Assembly (NCBI RefSeq): GCF_000487995.2
Contig: NZ_CP097562.1
Coordinates: 1,361,001 to 1,425,000 of the forward strand
Reading direction: 5' to 3'
Length of the DNA: 64,000 nucleotides
Origin: Mucispirillum schaedleri ASF457
GTDB lineage: Bacteria; Chrysiogenota; Deferribacteres; Deferribacterales; Mucispirillaceae
Part shown: positions 44,561-56,358 of the stretch, piece after piece
Position numbering within the stretch: the stretch's first letter is position 1
Layout of the letters: each line of letters opens with the position of its first letter
Program-made: the position numbers and the translations under genes
The notes under the pieces: model-generated
Seen by the model: only the letters and a program-made list of their open reading frames with translations
Databases searched by the model: none
Told to the model about the DNA's origin: nothing

Positions 44561-44736
44561 ACAGACAGCAGACAAATATGACTAAAAAAACTTATACATA
44601 AAACAAACAATTTGAAAAATATTTAACATAAAAGATAAATAAAAACATTTGCTTTATATATTAAAAAGTTATTATAATATAATATAATATCTTAAATATG
44701 ATAATAAAATTATATAGCACAGGTTAAAGATAAAAA

Positions 44737-45420
44737 ATGAATGAAAAAGAAATAAAAACAGATAGAATGATGGGTCCAGATTCTTATATAATAATAAATG
44801 AGCTTTTAAAAAACAAAATAATAGATGATAAGATAAGAATATTAGATTTAGGCTGTGGCAAAGGTCTAACATCTATATATATGGCAGAAAAATATAAAAA
44901 TGCAGATATTTTTGCAGTAGATTTATGGGTAGAAGCAAAAGATAACTACATATTTTTTAAAGAAAATAATATAGATAATAGAATTATACCATTAAACTGT
45001 GATGCAGAAAAATTACCCTTTGCTGAAAGCTATTTTGACATTATAGTAAGTGTTGATGCATACCATTACTTTGGATTAGAAAAAGATTTTTTTAAATATA
45101 ATATAAAACCATTACTTAAAGAAAATGGAGAAATATATATTGCAGTGCCGGGACTTAAAGATGACTATGAAAAAGTGCCGAAAGAATTAAAATATCACAT
45201 AAGTGAAGAAGACTTTAAATATTTTAAAAGTATAAATTACTGGGAAAATCTTATTAAAAATGATTTAAAGGAAATAGAAGTGTTGGAAATGAAGTGCTTT
45301 GATGAAGCATGGCAAAGCTGGTTAAGCTGTGATAACCCGTATGCAGCAAAAGATATAGAGCTTTTAAAGGCAGATAATGGAAAATTTTTAAACTTAATAT
45401 CTATAAAAGGCAAAATATAG
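44737..45420 (+). CDS. SAM-dependent methyltransferase of unknown substrate
   Basis: The 227-residue protein is a class I methyltransferase. Motif I is IRILDLGCGKGLTSIYMAEK, motif II ADIFAVDLWVEAKDNYIFF, and the D-A-E-K-L-P-F segment (NCDAEKLPFAESYFDIIVSV) precedes the catalytic-side strand. The GGPGSY-like MMGPDSYIIINELL start is seen in small-molecule methyltransferases (ubiquinone/menaquinone UbiE-like superfamily). The substrate cannot be inferred. Its base composition is at least as AT-rich as the intergenic DNA around it, and it sits in a short plus-strand island with an EamA transporter. Confidence 0.82.
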   Translation: MNEKEIKTDRMMGPDSYIIINELLKNKIIDDKIRILDLGCGKGLTSIYMAEKYKNADIFAVDLWVEAKDNYIFFKENNIDNRIIPLNCDAEKLPFAESYFDIIVSVDAYHYFGLEKDFFKYNIKPLLKENGEIYIAVPGLKDDYEKVPKELKYHISEEDFKYFKSINYWENLIKNDLKEIEVLEMKCFDEAWQSWLSCDNPYAAKDIELLKADNGKFLNLISIKGKI

Positions 45421-45431
45421 CTGCTTTAAAA

Positions 45432-45499
45432 TTTGCCCTGTATTTAATTTTATGGTATAAATATACATAAACTATTAAAAAAGTGCCTTACAGGGCAAA
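45432..45499. promoter_or_regulatory. 11-bp inverted repeat between methyltransferase and transporter
   Basis: Perfect arms tttgccctgta (45432-45442) and tacagggcaaa (45489-45499) are separated by 46 nt. The spacer has TATAAA-like stretches. It could be an operator for the transporter gene or a weak terminator of the methyltransferase gene; the second arm is followed by A/T-rich sequence. Confidence 0.45.
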
Positions 45500-45554
45500 A
45501 TATGAAACAAGCAATATAACTTATTGATATTAAAGTATAATTTTAAGGTAAAAA

Positions 45555-46415
45555 ATGTGGATATTATATGCAGCAGCATCAGCAGTATTTGCTGGTGTTA
45601 CAACAATATTTTTAAAAAAGGGAGTGCATACAACAAATACAAATGCTGCACTTGCATTAAGAACAATAGTTATATTTGTTTTTTCTATTATTATAGTTTT
45701 AATAACAGACTCACAAAATCAGATATATACTATTAAAAATAAAACATGGATTTTCTTAATACTCTCAGGTCTTTCTACTGGTGCAGGCTGGTATTACTAT
45801 TATAAAGCACTGCAGTTTGGAAATGTAAATAAAGTTTCCCCATTAAGTAAATCAAGTTTAGTTTTAACTATTCTGCTTTCCTTTATTTTTTTAAATGAAG
45901 AAATAAATGCAGGAAAACTTTTTAGTATAATAGTTATAACTATTGGCACATATTTTATTATAGATTACAAAAAAAGCAAAAGTAAAAATGCTGATAATAA
46001 TAAATGGCTTATATATGCAGTGCTGTCGCTTTTATTTTCTGCACTTACTCCTATTTTTGGTAAAATAGGCATAGATGAAATAGAATCAAATTTAGGAAGT
46101 GCTATAAGAACTTTTGTAGTAGTAATTGCTGCATGGCTTATTCTTTTTATAAAAAAAGACTATAAAGAATTTAAAAATATAAATAAATCAGAAATAAAAT
46201 TTATAATACTTTCTGGGATAACAGGCGGAAGCAGCTGGCTTTTATATTATAAGGCATTGCAGGACGGTGTAACATCAGCAGTAGCAGCAATAGATAAACT
46301 AAGCCTGCTTGTAGCAATAATACTTTCATATTTTATATTTGATGAAAAAATGAATAAAAAAACAGTGCTGGGCTTAATACTAATACTAGCAGGAACAATA
46401 GGACTTGCGTTTTAA
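45555..46415 (+). CDS. EamA/DMT-superfamily transporter
   Basis: The 286-residue inner-membrane protein has ten predicted helices in two EamA halves. Each half ends with the typical pattern: ILLSFIFLNEEINAGKLFSI for the first and AIILSYFIFDEKMNKKTVLG for the second. GAGWYYYYKALQFGNVNKVS and GGSSWLLYYKALQDGVTSAV are the equivalent helix-4/9 segments, showing internal duplication. Such proteins export amino acids or other metabolites; the substrate is unknown. It ends 3 bp before the convergent restriction endonuclease gene. Confidence 0.9.
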   Translation: MWILYAAASAVFAGVTTIFLKKGVHTTNTNAALALRTIVIFVFSIIIVLITDSQNQIYTIKNKTWIFLILSGLSTGAGWYYYYKALQFGNVNKVSPLSKSSLVLTILLSFIFLNEEINAGKLFSIIVITIGTYFIIDYKKSKSKNADNNKWLIYAVLSLLFSALTPIFGKIGIDEIESNLGSAIRTFVVVIAAWLILFIKKDYKEFKNINKSEIKFIILSGITGGSSWLLYYKALQDGVTSAVAAIDKLSLLVAIILSYFIFDEKMNKKTVLGLILILAGTIGLAF

Positions 46416-46418
46416 AAT

Positions 46419-47171
46419 TTACTGTTTATTAAAATTTATAGCTGGAGGTTCTTCCACTAATAACCATTTAAAATAATTTTGATCAATATTAAATACAGAT
46501 TGACCTTCCATTTGCTGTCGTGTAATCCAATTTAAATTATCTTCCTCAATTTCTGATATATCTACAAAAGCAGCCTGTCCATTAAATAAATCAAAATGTA
46601 AGATTAATGTTCTAAAATCTTTTTCAAAAAAAACTCTCTTTGCTTCTCTTACTTTATGCTCCTTTATATCATTTATGCCTTGAAATCCACTTTGCACTTC
46701 TATTCTAAAATTATCTATTTCCAAATCAGCCTTTGGAGTTCTCTTAAAAGTTGTAATATCATCAAAATCATCATCACCAATTTGCTTTATTTTCTTCACA
46801 GGAATATTAAAAATATTAGATATATCACCTTTAAAATATTCACACACCAAATAACCACGCATCCAATTAAAATATACTTCTTCTTTTCTTCTACCCTGAT
46901 TATTAAGTTTATTAAGAATATTATTATTTTTCATAATATTATATGTTTTTACCAAATGTCTATCAAAAAAACCATCTAAACACTCACAAGGTTTATAATA
47001 TATAGCATTTAATGATATGAATATTTTTTGTAATCTATTATTTAGCAAATCAATATAATTATAATCAATTGAAGGAATAATATCTTTTGCACTTAAAAAT
47101 TTTTTAAATTCTTCCCTATTCTTAAAACCAAGTTTAGAACGATAATTTTGAAAATCATTGGTTGTAAACAT
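46419..47171 (-). CDS. Putative type II restriction endonuclease
   Basis: I do not recognise a named family, but position and motif support a restriction enzyme. It starts 5 nt after a DNA cytosine methyltransferase in the same direction. A PD-(D/E)xK-like signature is present: PKADLEIDNFRIEVQSGF, with D149, E158 and Q160 where lysine is usual (D-x8-E-V-Q), following a helical N-terminal half. NWMRGYLVCEYFKGDIS may be part of the DNA-binding region. The gene is more AT-rich than its housekeeping neighbours. The recognition sequence is unknown; it should match that of the adjacent methylase. Confidence 0.7.
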   Translation of the reverse strand: MFTTNDFQNYRSKLGFKNREEFKKFLSAKDIIPSIDYNYIDLLNNRLQKIFISLNAIYYKPCECLDGFFDRHLVKTYNIMKNNNILNKLNNQGRRKEEVYFNWMRGYLVCEYFKGDISNIFNIPVKKIKQIGDDDFDDITTFKRTPKADLEIDNFRIEVQSGFQGINDIKEHKVREAKRVFFEKDFRTLILHFDLFNGQAAFVDISEIEEDNLNWITRQQMEGQSVFNIDQNYFKWLLVEEPPAINFNKQ

Positions 47172-47176
47172 AAATA

Positions 47177-48235
47177 TTATTCTCCTGTAAAATAATTTGA
47201 TATGGATTTTGCCAAAGCAATGCTTAGCAGTGGTGGCACAGCATTGCCTATCTGCAATTTCTTATCACCATCATTTCCAAAAAAAATATAATCATCAGGA
47301 AAACTTTGTAATCTTGCACCTTCTCGTATGGTTAATGCTCTAGAATCTATCGGATGTATACATCTTGAACTGCTAGGGGTAGCAAAATTTCTGGTTATGG
47401 TAGGTGCTGGAGCATGCCACCACATTTTAGCATAAGTATTAGAATAACCTGACTTTGGACGAATATTTTCAGGTAAATCATCCTTAGACTGACCTTCTTT
47501 CAAAGTTTTCATTATTTCTTTCAATTTAAAATTATTATTAGGGCTTATATGCTCGGAAATAATATTTGATTTACGAACAAATTTTAAAAAATCATTATCA
47601 GGCTCATATTTATATTCCTTATTGTTACCATTCTCTCCACTATCAATACTTGGTAAATCACCAATAGCATCTTTTAAGGAAACAAATAATTTATGTGTAG
47701 GTTTAGGAAAAGAAAATGTTTTATTATCTTTTTTTCCTACAATAATCAACCTTTCTCTGATTTGGGGAACACCATATTCTGCAGCATTCAATATTTTATA
47801 ATCAACTATGTAACCAAGTTCAAAAAAAAGTTGTATAATTTCTTTAAAAAGATTTCCTTTATTCATAGAAATCAAACCTTTAACATTTTCAAAAATAAAT
47901 AATTTTGGCTTTAAAATGGATAAAATACGCAAATATTCATAAAAAAGGTTTGCTCTGTCATCCATTTGGCGCTTACCCAAAGTTGAATAACTTTGGCATG
48001 GTGGACCACCCAAAACTATATCTATACTACCATATTTTAAAATATTTTCCTCTTTTATATCAGATATATCGCAGTCAAAAATATCTGTTTTTTTATAATT
48101 CAAAGAATATCCATAAGCAGCTTTCTTATCAATATCGTTTGCAAAAACAATTTGAAATAAATCATTTATTTCAAAACCATAACTTAAACCGCCAATACCA
48201 GAAAAAATATCAACTATTTTTATTTTTTTACACAT
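47177..48235 (-). CDS. DNA (cytosine-5-)-methyltransferase
   Basis: This C5 methylase protects host DNA from the neighbouring nuclease. Motif I is IVDIFSGIGGLSYGF, motif IV is VLGGPPCQSYSTLGKRQ with catalytic Cys80, motif VI is FIFENVKGLISMN (E116-N-V), and motif VIII appears as GVPQIRERLIIVGKK. The C-terminal motif IX/X region (ALTIREGARLQSFPDDY, QIGNAVPPLL) is complete. The target recognition domain between motifs VIII and IX (about residues 195-300) is not one I can match to a sequence specificity. It lies 48 bp downstream of the mnmE start-side operon end. No controller (C) gene is seen. Confidence 0.93.
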   Translation of the reverse strand: MCKKIKIVDIFSGIGGLSYGFEINDLFQIVFANDIDKKAAYGYSLNYKKTDIFDCDISDIKEENILKYGSIDIVLGGPPCQSYSTLGKRQMDDRANLFYEYLRILSILKPKLFIFENVKGLISMNKGNLFKEIIQLFFELGYIVDYKILNAAEYGVPQIRERLIIVGKKDNKTFSFPKPTHKLFVSLKDAIGDLPSIDSGENGNNKEYKYEPDNDFLKFVRKSNIISEHISPNNNFKLKEIMKTLKEGQSKDDLPENIRPKSGYSNTYAKMWWHAPAPTITRNFATPSSSRCIHPIDSRALTIREGARLQSFPDDYIFFGNDGDKKLQIGNAVPPLLSIALAKSISNYFTGE

Positions 48236-48283
48236 ACTTAACCCATTAATTAGTATAATAAATATAGTAATATAATCTACATA

Positions 48284-49639
48284 TCACTTCCCTATGCAGA
48301 ATGAAGAAAAGACTATGTCTAATACTTTTTCAGTATAGTTATCGCCTGTTATTTCTGAAAGCAAATTAATTGCCCTTTCTAAATCAATGCAGAGCATATC
48401 AATAGGATATATGCCAAGAGATAAGTTTATCTTTTCAATGATTTCTTTAATATTTATAAGTATATTATGGTGTCTTTCTGTAATTGCTGCAGCATTTGAT
48501 TTTATTTCATTATCATACAGGCTTGTTTTCTCACGAAGTATTTCTAAAAGCTCATCTATATTTATACCAGTTTTTGCAGAAATATAAATATCTGCCTTAT
48601 CATAAGATTTATTATCAGTAATATCTAATTTATTACCAATAATAATACGGTTAGAGTTTTTAGTATCTTCTAATATATTATAATCTTCTTCTGTTAAAGG
48701 AATAGATACATCAAGCAGTAAAAGAACAATATCAGCAGTTTCTATTTTCTGCCTGCTCTTACCTATTCCTATCTGCTCTATATTCTCATCTGATAAGCGG
48801 ATGCCAGCAGTATCAGTTAAATGGACAGGAATACCGCCAATATATAAACTTTCCTTGATAAAATCTCTTGTTGTGCCAGGGGTATCAGAAACTATTGCCC
48901 TTTCTTCCTTTAAAAAGGCATTCATTAAAGAAGATTTTCCAACATTTGGCTTTCCTGCAATAACTATTTCTAATCCACGATTAGCATTTCTATAACTTTT
49001 ATATGATGAAATAAGGCAGCCTGTAACTGATAAAATATTTTCGCAGTCCTGCTTTAAAACTGGAAGTTCTTCATCAACCGTATCTTCATCTGGAAAATCT
49101 ATTTTTGCTTCCATCACAGCTTTCATTTTTAAAAGCCTGTTTTTTATGCTGTCAAGTTCATATTTTAAAGAGCCTTGCAGCTGATTATATGCAGAATTAA
49201 TTCCTTCAATAGATTTTGCATAAATTAATTCCTGAATAGATTCTGCCTGAGTTAAATCTATTTTACCGTTTAAAAAAGCACGCTTAGAAAATTCACCACC
49301 TTCTGCAGGTCTTATATTTAAAGAATAAATTGCAGAAAGAGCAGCATTAACAAGCACAGGATTACCGTGAAATGATATTTCTACCACATCTTCACCAGTA
49401 AAAGAATGGGGAGCCTTAAAAAAAACTGCTAAAACATCATCATGAAGATTTTCTTTTTTAATATTAAAACGATAAAGGCTTACATAATTTGATTTAATAT
49501 CAGATATATTGATACTTTTGCCGCCTTTTTCCATTAAAGAATAGACCTTTAATGCATCACTTCCTGAAATACGCAGAGTAATAACAGGGCTTGTTACAAG
49601 CGGAGTAATGGGGGCAGCAATAGTATCAGCATTAATCAT
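48284..49639 (-). CDS. mnmE: tRNA modification GTPase MnmE
   Basis: MnmE is the GTPase partner of MnmG in wobble-uridine modification. The N-terminal folate-binding domain is followed by helices and a G domain with IAGKPNVGKSSLMNAFLKEE, SDTPGTTRDFI and LTDTAGIRLSD. The protein ends in FCIGK, the invariant terminal cysteine motif. The 451-residue length is standard. It overlaps folD by 1 nt at the end of the dnaA-gyrA cluster. FolD makes the methylene/formyl-folates that MnmE uses as one-carbon donors. Confidence 0.96.
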   Translation of the reverse strand: MINADTIAAPITPLVTSPVITLRISGSDALKVYSLMEKGGKSINISDIKSNYVSLYRFNIKKENLHDDVLAVFFKAPHSFTGEDVVEISFHGNPVLVNAALSAIYSLNIRPAEGGEFSKRAFLNGKIDLTQAESIQELIYAKSIEGINSAYNQLQGSLKYELDSIKNRLLKMKAVMEAKIDFPDEDTVDEELPVLKQDCENILSVTGCLISSYKSYRNANRGLEIVIAGKPNVGKSSLMNAFLKEERAIVSDTPGTTRDFIKESLYIGGIPVHLTDTAGIRLSDENIEQIGIGKSRQKIETADIVLLLLDVSIPLTEEDYNILEDTKNSNRIIIGNKLDITDNKSYDKADIYISAKTGINIDELLEILREKTSLYDNEIKSNAAAITERHHNILINIKEIIEKINLSLGIYPIDMLCIDLERAINLLSEITGDNYTEKVLDIVFSSFCIGK

Positions 49640-50490
49640 TATAATTTCTCTATCATTTTAAATGCTTTCAAAGTATTCTGCATAAGTGTTGTAATAGTCA
49701 TAGGACCAACACCACCAGGAACTGGTGTAATATAAGAACACTTATCTTTTATGGCTTCAAAATCCACATCACCACAAAGTTTGCCATCTACTCTGTTTAT
49801 ACCAACATCTATAACAACAGCACCATCACGCACAAATTCTTTTGTAACAAATTTAGGCTTTCCTATAGCTGCTACTAATATATCAGCATTTGCACATACT
49901 GCTGCCAAATCTTTTGTTTTAGAATGGCATATAGTAACTGTTGCATTAGCTTTTGTAAGCATAGCTGCAACAGGTTTGCCTACAATATTGCTTCTGCCTA
50001 TTACAACAGCATTTTTTCCTGCTAATTCTATACCATAATCAGCCATCATATTCATTACACCATAAGGTGTGCAAGGCATAAGACAATCTTCACCAATATT
50101 TAAAAGACCAACATTATAAGGATGAAATCCGTCCACATCTTTTTCTGCCTTTATTGCCCTTAAAATAGTTTTTTCATCACATCCTTTTGGCAGTGGCAGC
50201 TGCACAAGTATTCCGTGTATTTTATCATCGCTGTTATATTTATTCACAAGAGCAAGCACATCTTCAGTTGTAACATCAGCACTTATCCTTTCTACAACTG
50301 AATAAAATCCTGCTTCTACTGCTGCTTTTTCTTTTGAATTAACATATACTGAACTTGCAGGGTCATCTCCCGCAAGTATTACTGCAATACCAGGCATTTT
50401 ACCAGTTTTGCTTTTCAACTCTGCTGTTTCTTTTTTTAGATTTTCTCTAAATTTAGCAGATAACATTTTACCATCAAGAATTACTGCCAT
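49639..50490 (-). CDS. folD: Methylenetetrahydrofolate dehydrogenase/cyclohydrolase
   Basis: FolD interconverts 5,10-methylene-, methenyl- and 10-formyl-tetrahydrofolate with NADP. Motifs: SVYVNSKEKAAVEAGF with the catalytic lysine, GILVQLPLPKGCDEKTIL, DVDGFHPYNVGLL, and VIGRSNIVGKPVAAML for the nucleotide site, then ITPVPGGVGPMTITTLMQNT. I place the start at 50490 ([14 protein letters not shown]), where AGGGAGA lies 6 nt upstream. A longer frame beginning at 50538 is unlikely, since it runs into gyrA in another frame. The 17-bp overlap with gyrA remains. It feeds purN with formyl-folate. Confidence 0.96.
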   Translation of the reverse strand: MAVILDGKMLSAKFRENLKKETAELKSKTGKMPGIAVILAGDDPASSVYVNSKEKAAVEAGFYSVVERISADVTTEDVLALVNKYNSDDKIHGILVQLPLPKGCDEKTILRAIKAEKDVDGFHPYNVGLLNIGEDCLMPCTPYGVMNMMADYGIELAGKNAVVIGRSNIVGKPVAAMLTKANATVTICHSKTKDLAAVCANADILVAAIGKPKFVTKEFVRDGAVVIDVGINRVDGKLCGDVDFEAIKDKCSYITPVPGGVGPMTITTLMQNTLKAFKMIEKL

Positions 50491-52945
50491 TATCTTCTCC
50501 CTGCATTTCTTCATTATCGCTGTCATCTTTTGGAACAACAGTAAATGAAACTATTTCATCATCTGATGTATTCATAAGTCTGGTGCCTTGTGTATTTCTA
50601 CCTATAACTGATACTTCAGATGCTGCAATTCTTATTGTTTTACCATTTTTAGTAATAAGCATAATATCATCTTCGTCTTGATGTATATGCCTTACACCTA
50701 CTACAAGCCCTGTTTTAGAAGTAAGTTTCATAAGTTTTAAGCCTTTTCCACCGCGAGACTGCATCCTGTATTCATCCTTATCTGTTCCTTTACCATAGCC
50801 AAGTGATGTTACAGCTAAAAGTGGACTGTCTTCTTCAACAACTTCAGCAGAAACAACTACATCATCTCTTTCAAGAAGTATACCGCGAACACCTGTAGCA
50901 GTTCTTCCCATAGGACGCACATCTTCTACACTAAACTGGATAGTTTTGCCATCCCTTGTAGCAAGAAATATTTTATCATTATCACCTGTTAATAATGTAG
51001 TAACTATCTCATCATTATCTTTTAAGTTGAGTGCTATTATGCCGCTTCTGCCGCTTTTAAACTCAATAGTTTTAACTCGTTTTACAACACCAAATTTTGT
51101 AGCAAAGAAAATAGATTTTGTTTCGTCCTTTTCAGGCAGAGTTAAAAATGATGCTATTTTTTCATTTTCATCTAATGTTAAAAGGTTAGAAATATGTCTG
51201 CCTTTAGAATCTCTTGACTGCTCTGGTATTTGATAAACTTTTAAGAAATGCACTTTACCTTTAGTAGTGAATATAAAAAGGTGGCTTTTATTTGTTGTAT
51301 ATATTATTTCTTCAAGAAAATCTTCATTTTTATTTGCAGCACCTATTTTGCCTTTACCGCCTCTTTTTTGTGCCGTAAAATTATTAAGAAGCGTCCTTTT
51401 AACATAGCCATTATGAGTTATTGTAACAACCATCTCATCATTTGGTATTAAATCTTCATAATTAATATCATCAACACTGTCAGCAATTTCAGTTTTTCTT
51501 TCGTCACCGTATCTTGTTTTAATATCAACTATCTCCTGCCTGATAACACTTATAAGTTTAGATTTAGAGTTAAGTATAGAGTTATAATATTCTATATCTT
51601 TTTTAAGCTGTTCATATTCTTCATTTAATTTATCAATTTCAAGTCCAGTAATTTTTGCAAGACGCATATCAAGTATTGCCTGAGACTGAATTTCTGATAA
51701 ATCAAACCTATCCATTAATGCTTTTTTAGCAGACTGAGTATCTTTTGATTCTTTAATAATTTTAACTACTTCATCAATATTTTGAACAGCTATTCTTAAA
51801 CCTTCAACAATATGCATTCTTTCTTCTGCTTTCATAAGTTTATAGCGTGTTCTTCTAGTAACAACTTCTATTCTGTGGTTTAAAAATTCAGTTAAAATAT
51901 TTTCAAGTGTTAAAAGCTGAGGTCTGCCGCCAACAAGAGCAACCATATTAAAACCAAAGGAAGATTCAAGAGCAGTAAATTTGTAAAGTCTGTTTAATAT
52001 CACTTCTGCTGATTCGCCTTTTTTAATATCTATTAATATTTTAATACCTTTCATACTTGATACATCTCTAATATCAGTAATACCCGGTATTTTTTTCTCA
52101 TTAACAAGCTCAGCTATTTTTTCTACAAGCACAGATTTATTTACCTGATAAGGTATTTCTGTAATAACAATCTGCTCTTTACCGCCTTTAACTTCTATAA
52201 TATCAGCTCTAGCTCTAATTCTTATACTTGCTCTGCCTGTTTTATAAGCATTTATAATATCGCCTTTTCCCATAATAATACCGCTTGTAGGAAAATCTGG
52301 ACCTTTAATAATATTAAATAAGCCTTCTTCAGTATAGTTTTCTTCATCTATCATATAAAGAAGTCCATCCATAATTTCTGTTAAATTATGGGGTGGGATA
52401 TTTGTAGCCATACCAACAGCAATACCAGAAATACCATTTATTAAAAGATTAGGTATTTTAGTAGGAAAAACAGTAGGCTCAGTCATAGAGCCATCATAGT
52501 TTGGCATAAAATCTACAGTGTCACAGTCAATATCTGCCATAAGTTCATCACTAATCCGTGCCATTCTAGCTTCAGTATAACGAGACGCAGCAGCACTGTC
52601 CCCATCTATTGAGCCAAAGTTACCCTGACCAATAACAAGTGGATAACGCATTGAAAAATCCTGTGCAAGACGAACAAGTGCATCATAAATAGCACTGTCT
52701 CCATGTGGGTGAAGTTTACCCATAGTATCCCCAACAATACGGGCAGATTTTTTGTTAGGTTTATTATACTGCACACCCATTTCATTCATTGTATAAAGAA
52801 CACGCCTGTGAACTGGTTTTAAACCGTCCCTTACATCAGGCAGTGCCCTTCCTGCAATAACACTCATTGCATAGTCTAAGTAGCTGTTTTTAAGAGTATC
52901 TTCTATACTTACATCTTGAATATTTTTATCTAACATTTCACTCAT
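50474..52945 (-). CDS. gyrA: DNA gyrase subunit A
   Basis: GyrA cuts and rejoins DNA during negative supercoiling. The quinolone-determining region is [20 protein letters not shown], and the catalytic tyrosine is in [16 protein letters not shown]. The C-terminal beta-pinwheel carries the GyrA box as [13 protein letters not shown], which distinguishes gyrase from topoisomerase IV. Six pinwheel blades can be traced ([20 protein letters not shown] and similar). The length of 823 residues is normal. The acidic tail [17 protein letters not shown] is present. It lies 15 nt after gyrB. Confidence 0.97.
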   Translation of the reverse strand: MSEMLDKNIQDVSIEDTLKNSYLDYAMSVIAGRALPDVRDGLKPVHRRVLYTMNEMGVQYNKPNKKSARIVGDTMGKLHPHGDSAIYDALVRLAQDFSMRYPLVIGQGNFGSIDGDSAAASRYTEARMARISDELMADIDCDTVDFMPNYDGSMTEPTVFPTKIPNLLINGISGIAVGMATNIPPHNLTEIMDGLLYMIDEENYTEEGLFNIIKGPDFPTSGIIMGKGDIINAYKTGRASIRIRARADIIEVKGGKEQIVITEIPYQVNKSVLVEKIAELVNEKKIPGITDIRDVSSMKGIKILIDIKKGESAEVILNRLYKFTALESSFGFNMVALVGGRPQLLTLENILTEFLNHRIEVVTRRTRYKLMKAEERMHIVEGLRIAVQNIDEVVKIIKESKDTQSAKKALMDRFDLSEIQSQAILDMRLAKITGLEIDKLNEEYEQLKKDIEYYNSILNSKSKLISVIRQEIVDIKTRYGDERKTEIADSVDDINYEDLIPNDEMVVTITHNGYVKRTLLNNFTAQKRGGKGKIGAANKNEDFLEEIIYTTNKSHLFIFTTKGKVHFLKVYQIPEQSRDSKGRHISNLLTLDENEKIASFLTLPEKDETKSIFFATKFGVVKRVKTIEFKSGRSGIIALNLKDNDEIVTTLLTGDNDKIFLATRDGKTIQFSVEDVRPMGRTATGVRGILLERDDVVVSAEVVEEDSPLLAVTSLGYGKGTDKDEYRMQSRGGKGLKLMKLTSKTGLVVGVRHIHQDEDDIMLITKNGKTIRIAASEVSVIGRNTQGTRLMNTSDDEIVSFTVVPKDDSDNEEMQGEDNGSNS

Positions 52946-52960
52946 TTATTTTCACCATTC

Positions 52961-55336
<2,376 letters not shown>

Positions 55337-55344
55337 TTATATAT

Positions 55345-56355
55345 TTATTTTATATTTATAACATTTTCAAAATTAAGCCTAGTATTATCAACACCTGTGT
55401 ATAAAACTTGTCTGCTATTTGAAAAAATATTTTTGATAAACTCTGCACGCTTTTTATCAAGAGCAGCTTCAAAGTCATCTAAAAGAGTTATTATACTTAT
55501 TTTTCTATTTTCTTCAATGATTTTTATAAAACTGTATAAACAAAGCAGTATAAAAGTTTTTTTCTGTCCTGTTGAAGAAAATTTTTCTATAATCTTATTA
55601 TCAAGGCACATTTCTATTTTATCACGGTGAATTCCATATAATGATTTTTTAATAAATTTTTCTTTATTAAACAAAGATGTGTTTAAAATGTTACTGGAAT
55701 AATTTATAAATACATTTTCCATGCTGAAATCTAAACTTTTATATAATTCTTTTAGATTTTCATTAATTTCATCAATAATTTTAACCCGTTTATTAGATAT
55801 TTTTTCTGAAAGATATACTATTTTTTCATTTAAAACATCTAAGTATATAAAATCAGATGCTTCTTTGTCAAATTCTGCCTGCTTTTGTGATAAAAGCCTG
55901 TTATAATGTTTTATATCATATATATGTTCTTTATCATAATAAAAAATAAATCTGTCAATAAAGTTACGCCTGTCCTGCTGCTCTTTTGATAAGATGCCAA
56001 GTATATCAGGTGTGTAACATGCTATTGGATGATTATATACATAATCTACTATGTTATCTATATCTTCACCATTTATCATAGTTGTTCTTTTGTTATTAAA
56101 TAGACATACCACATCACTTATAAGTGAACCATCTTTTATTTCGCTTTCTATTCTGAAAAAATCTTTATCAAATGTTACAGCAGAAGATAATGGCTGTTTT
56201 TTAAAGCTTTTTAAACCAAATAATATGTATAATGATTCAAGTATAGTAGTTTTGCCTGAGCCATTTTCTCCTGTAAATAATGTTTCATTACTAAGCTCAT
56301 AAAAAGAGTTTGTATGGTTTCGTATATTTATAAGCCTTAAATTTAATACATACAT
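55345..56355 (-). CDS. recF: DNA replication and repair protein RecF
   Basis: RecF is an SMC-like ATPase that loads RecA at gaps through RecFOR. Walker A is FTGENGSGKTTILESLYILF; the ABC signature corresponds to KKTFILLCLYSFIKIIEE, preceded by SSTGQ. Walker B is the ITLLDDFEAALD segment. The length of 336 residues is slightly short but within family range. Sequence is more divergent and AT-rich than its neighbours, as usual for RecF. It begins 3 nt after dnaN in the standard dnaA-dnaN-recF-gyrB order. Confidence 0.93.
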   Translation of the reverse strand: MYVLNLRLINIRNHTNSFYELSNETLFTGENGSGKTTILESLYILFGLKSFKKQPLSSAVTFDKDFFRIESEIKDGSLISDVVCLFNNKRTTMINGEDIDNIVDYVYNHPIACYTPDILGILSKEQQDRRNFIDRFIFYYDKEHIYDIKHYNRLLSQKQAEFDKEASDFIYLDVLNEKIVYLSEKISNKRVKIIDEINENLKELYKSLDFSMENVFINYSSNILNTSLFNKEKFIKKSLYGIHRDKIEMCLDNKIIEKFSSTGQKKTFILLCLYSFIKIIEENRKISIITLLDDFEAALDKKRAEFIKNIFSNSRQVLYTGVDNTRLNFENVINIK

Positions 56356-56358
56356 TTA

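Larger units (their letters stand above)
44244..44736. other. Divergent intergenic region with parS-like site and repeat
   Basis: The 493-bp gap between divergent mnmG copy 2 and a methyltransferase holds both promoters, a near-parS sequence (44401-44416) and a repeat module (44507-44560). A minus-strand ORF at 44672-44872 overlaps the methyltransferase start and is not credible. Confidence 0.5.

Noticed and set aside
44672-44872. Minus-strand ORF of 66 codons overlapping the methyltransferase start
   Set aside because: It is an antisense shadow of an AT-rich coding start, made of Leu/Phe/Tyr runs.
49639-50538. Longer folD reading frame from 50538
   Set aside because: The first 16 codons are gyrA sequence read in another frame; the ATG at 50490 has a good ribosome binding site and begins the family similarity.
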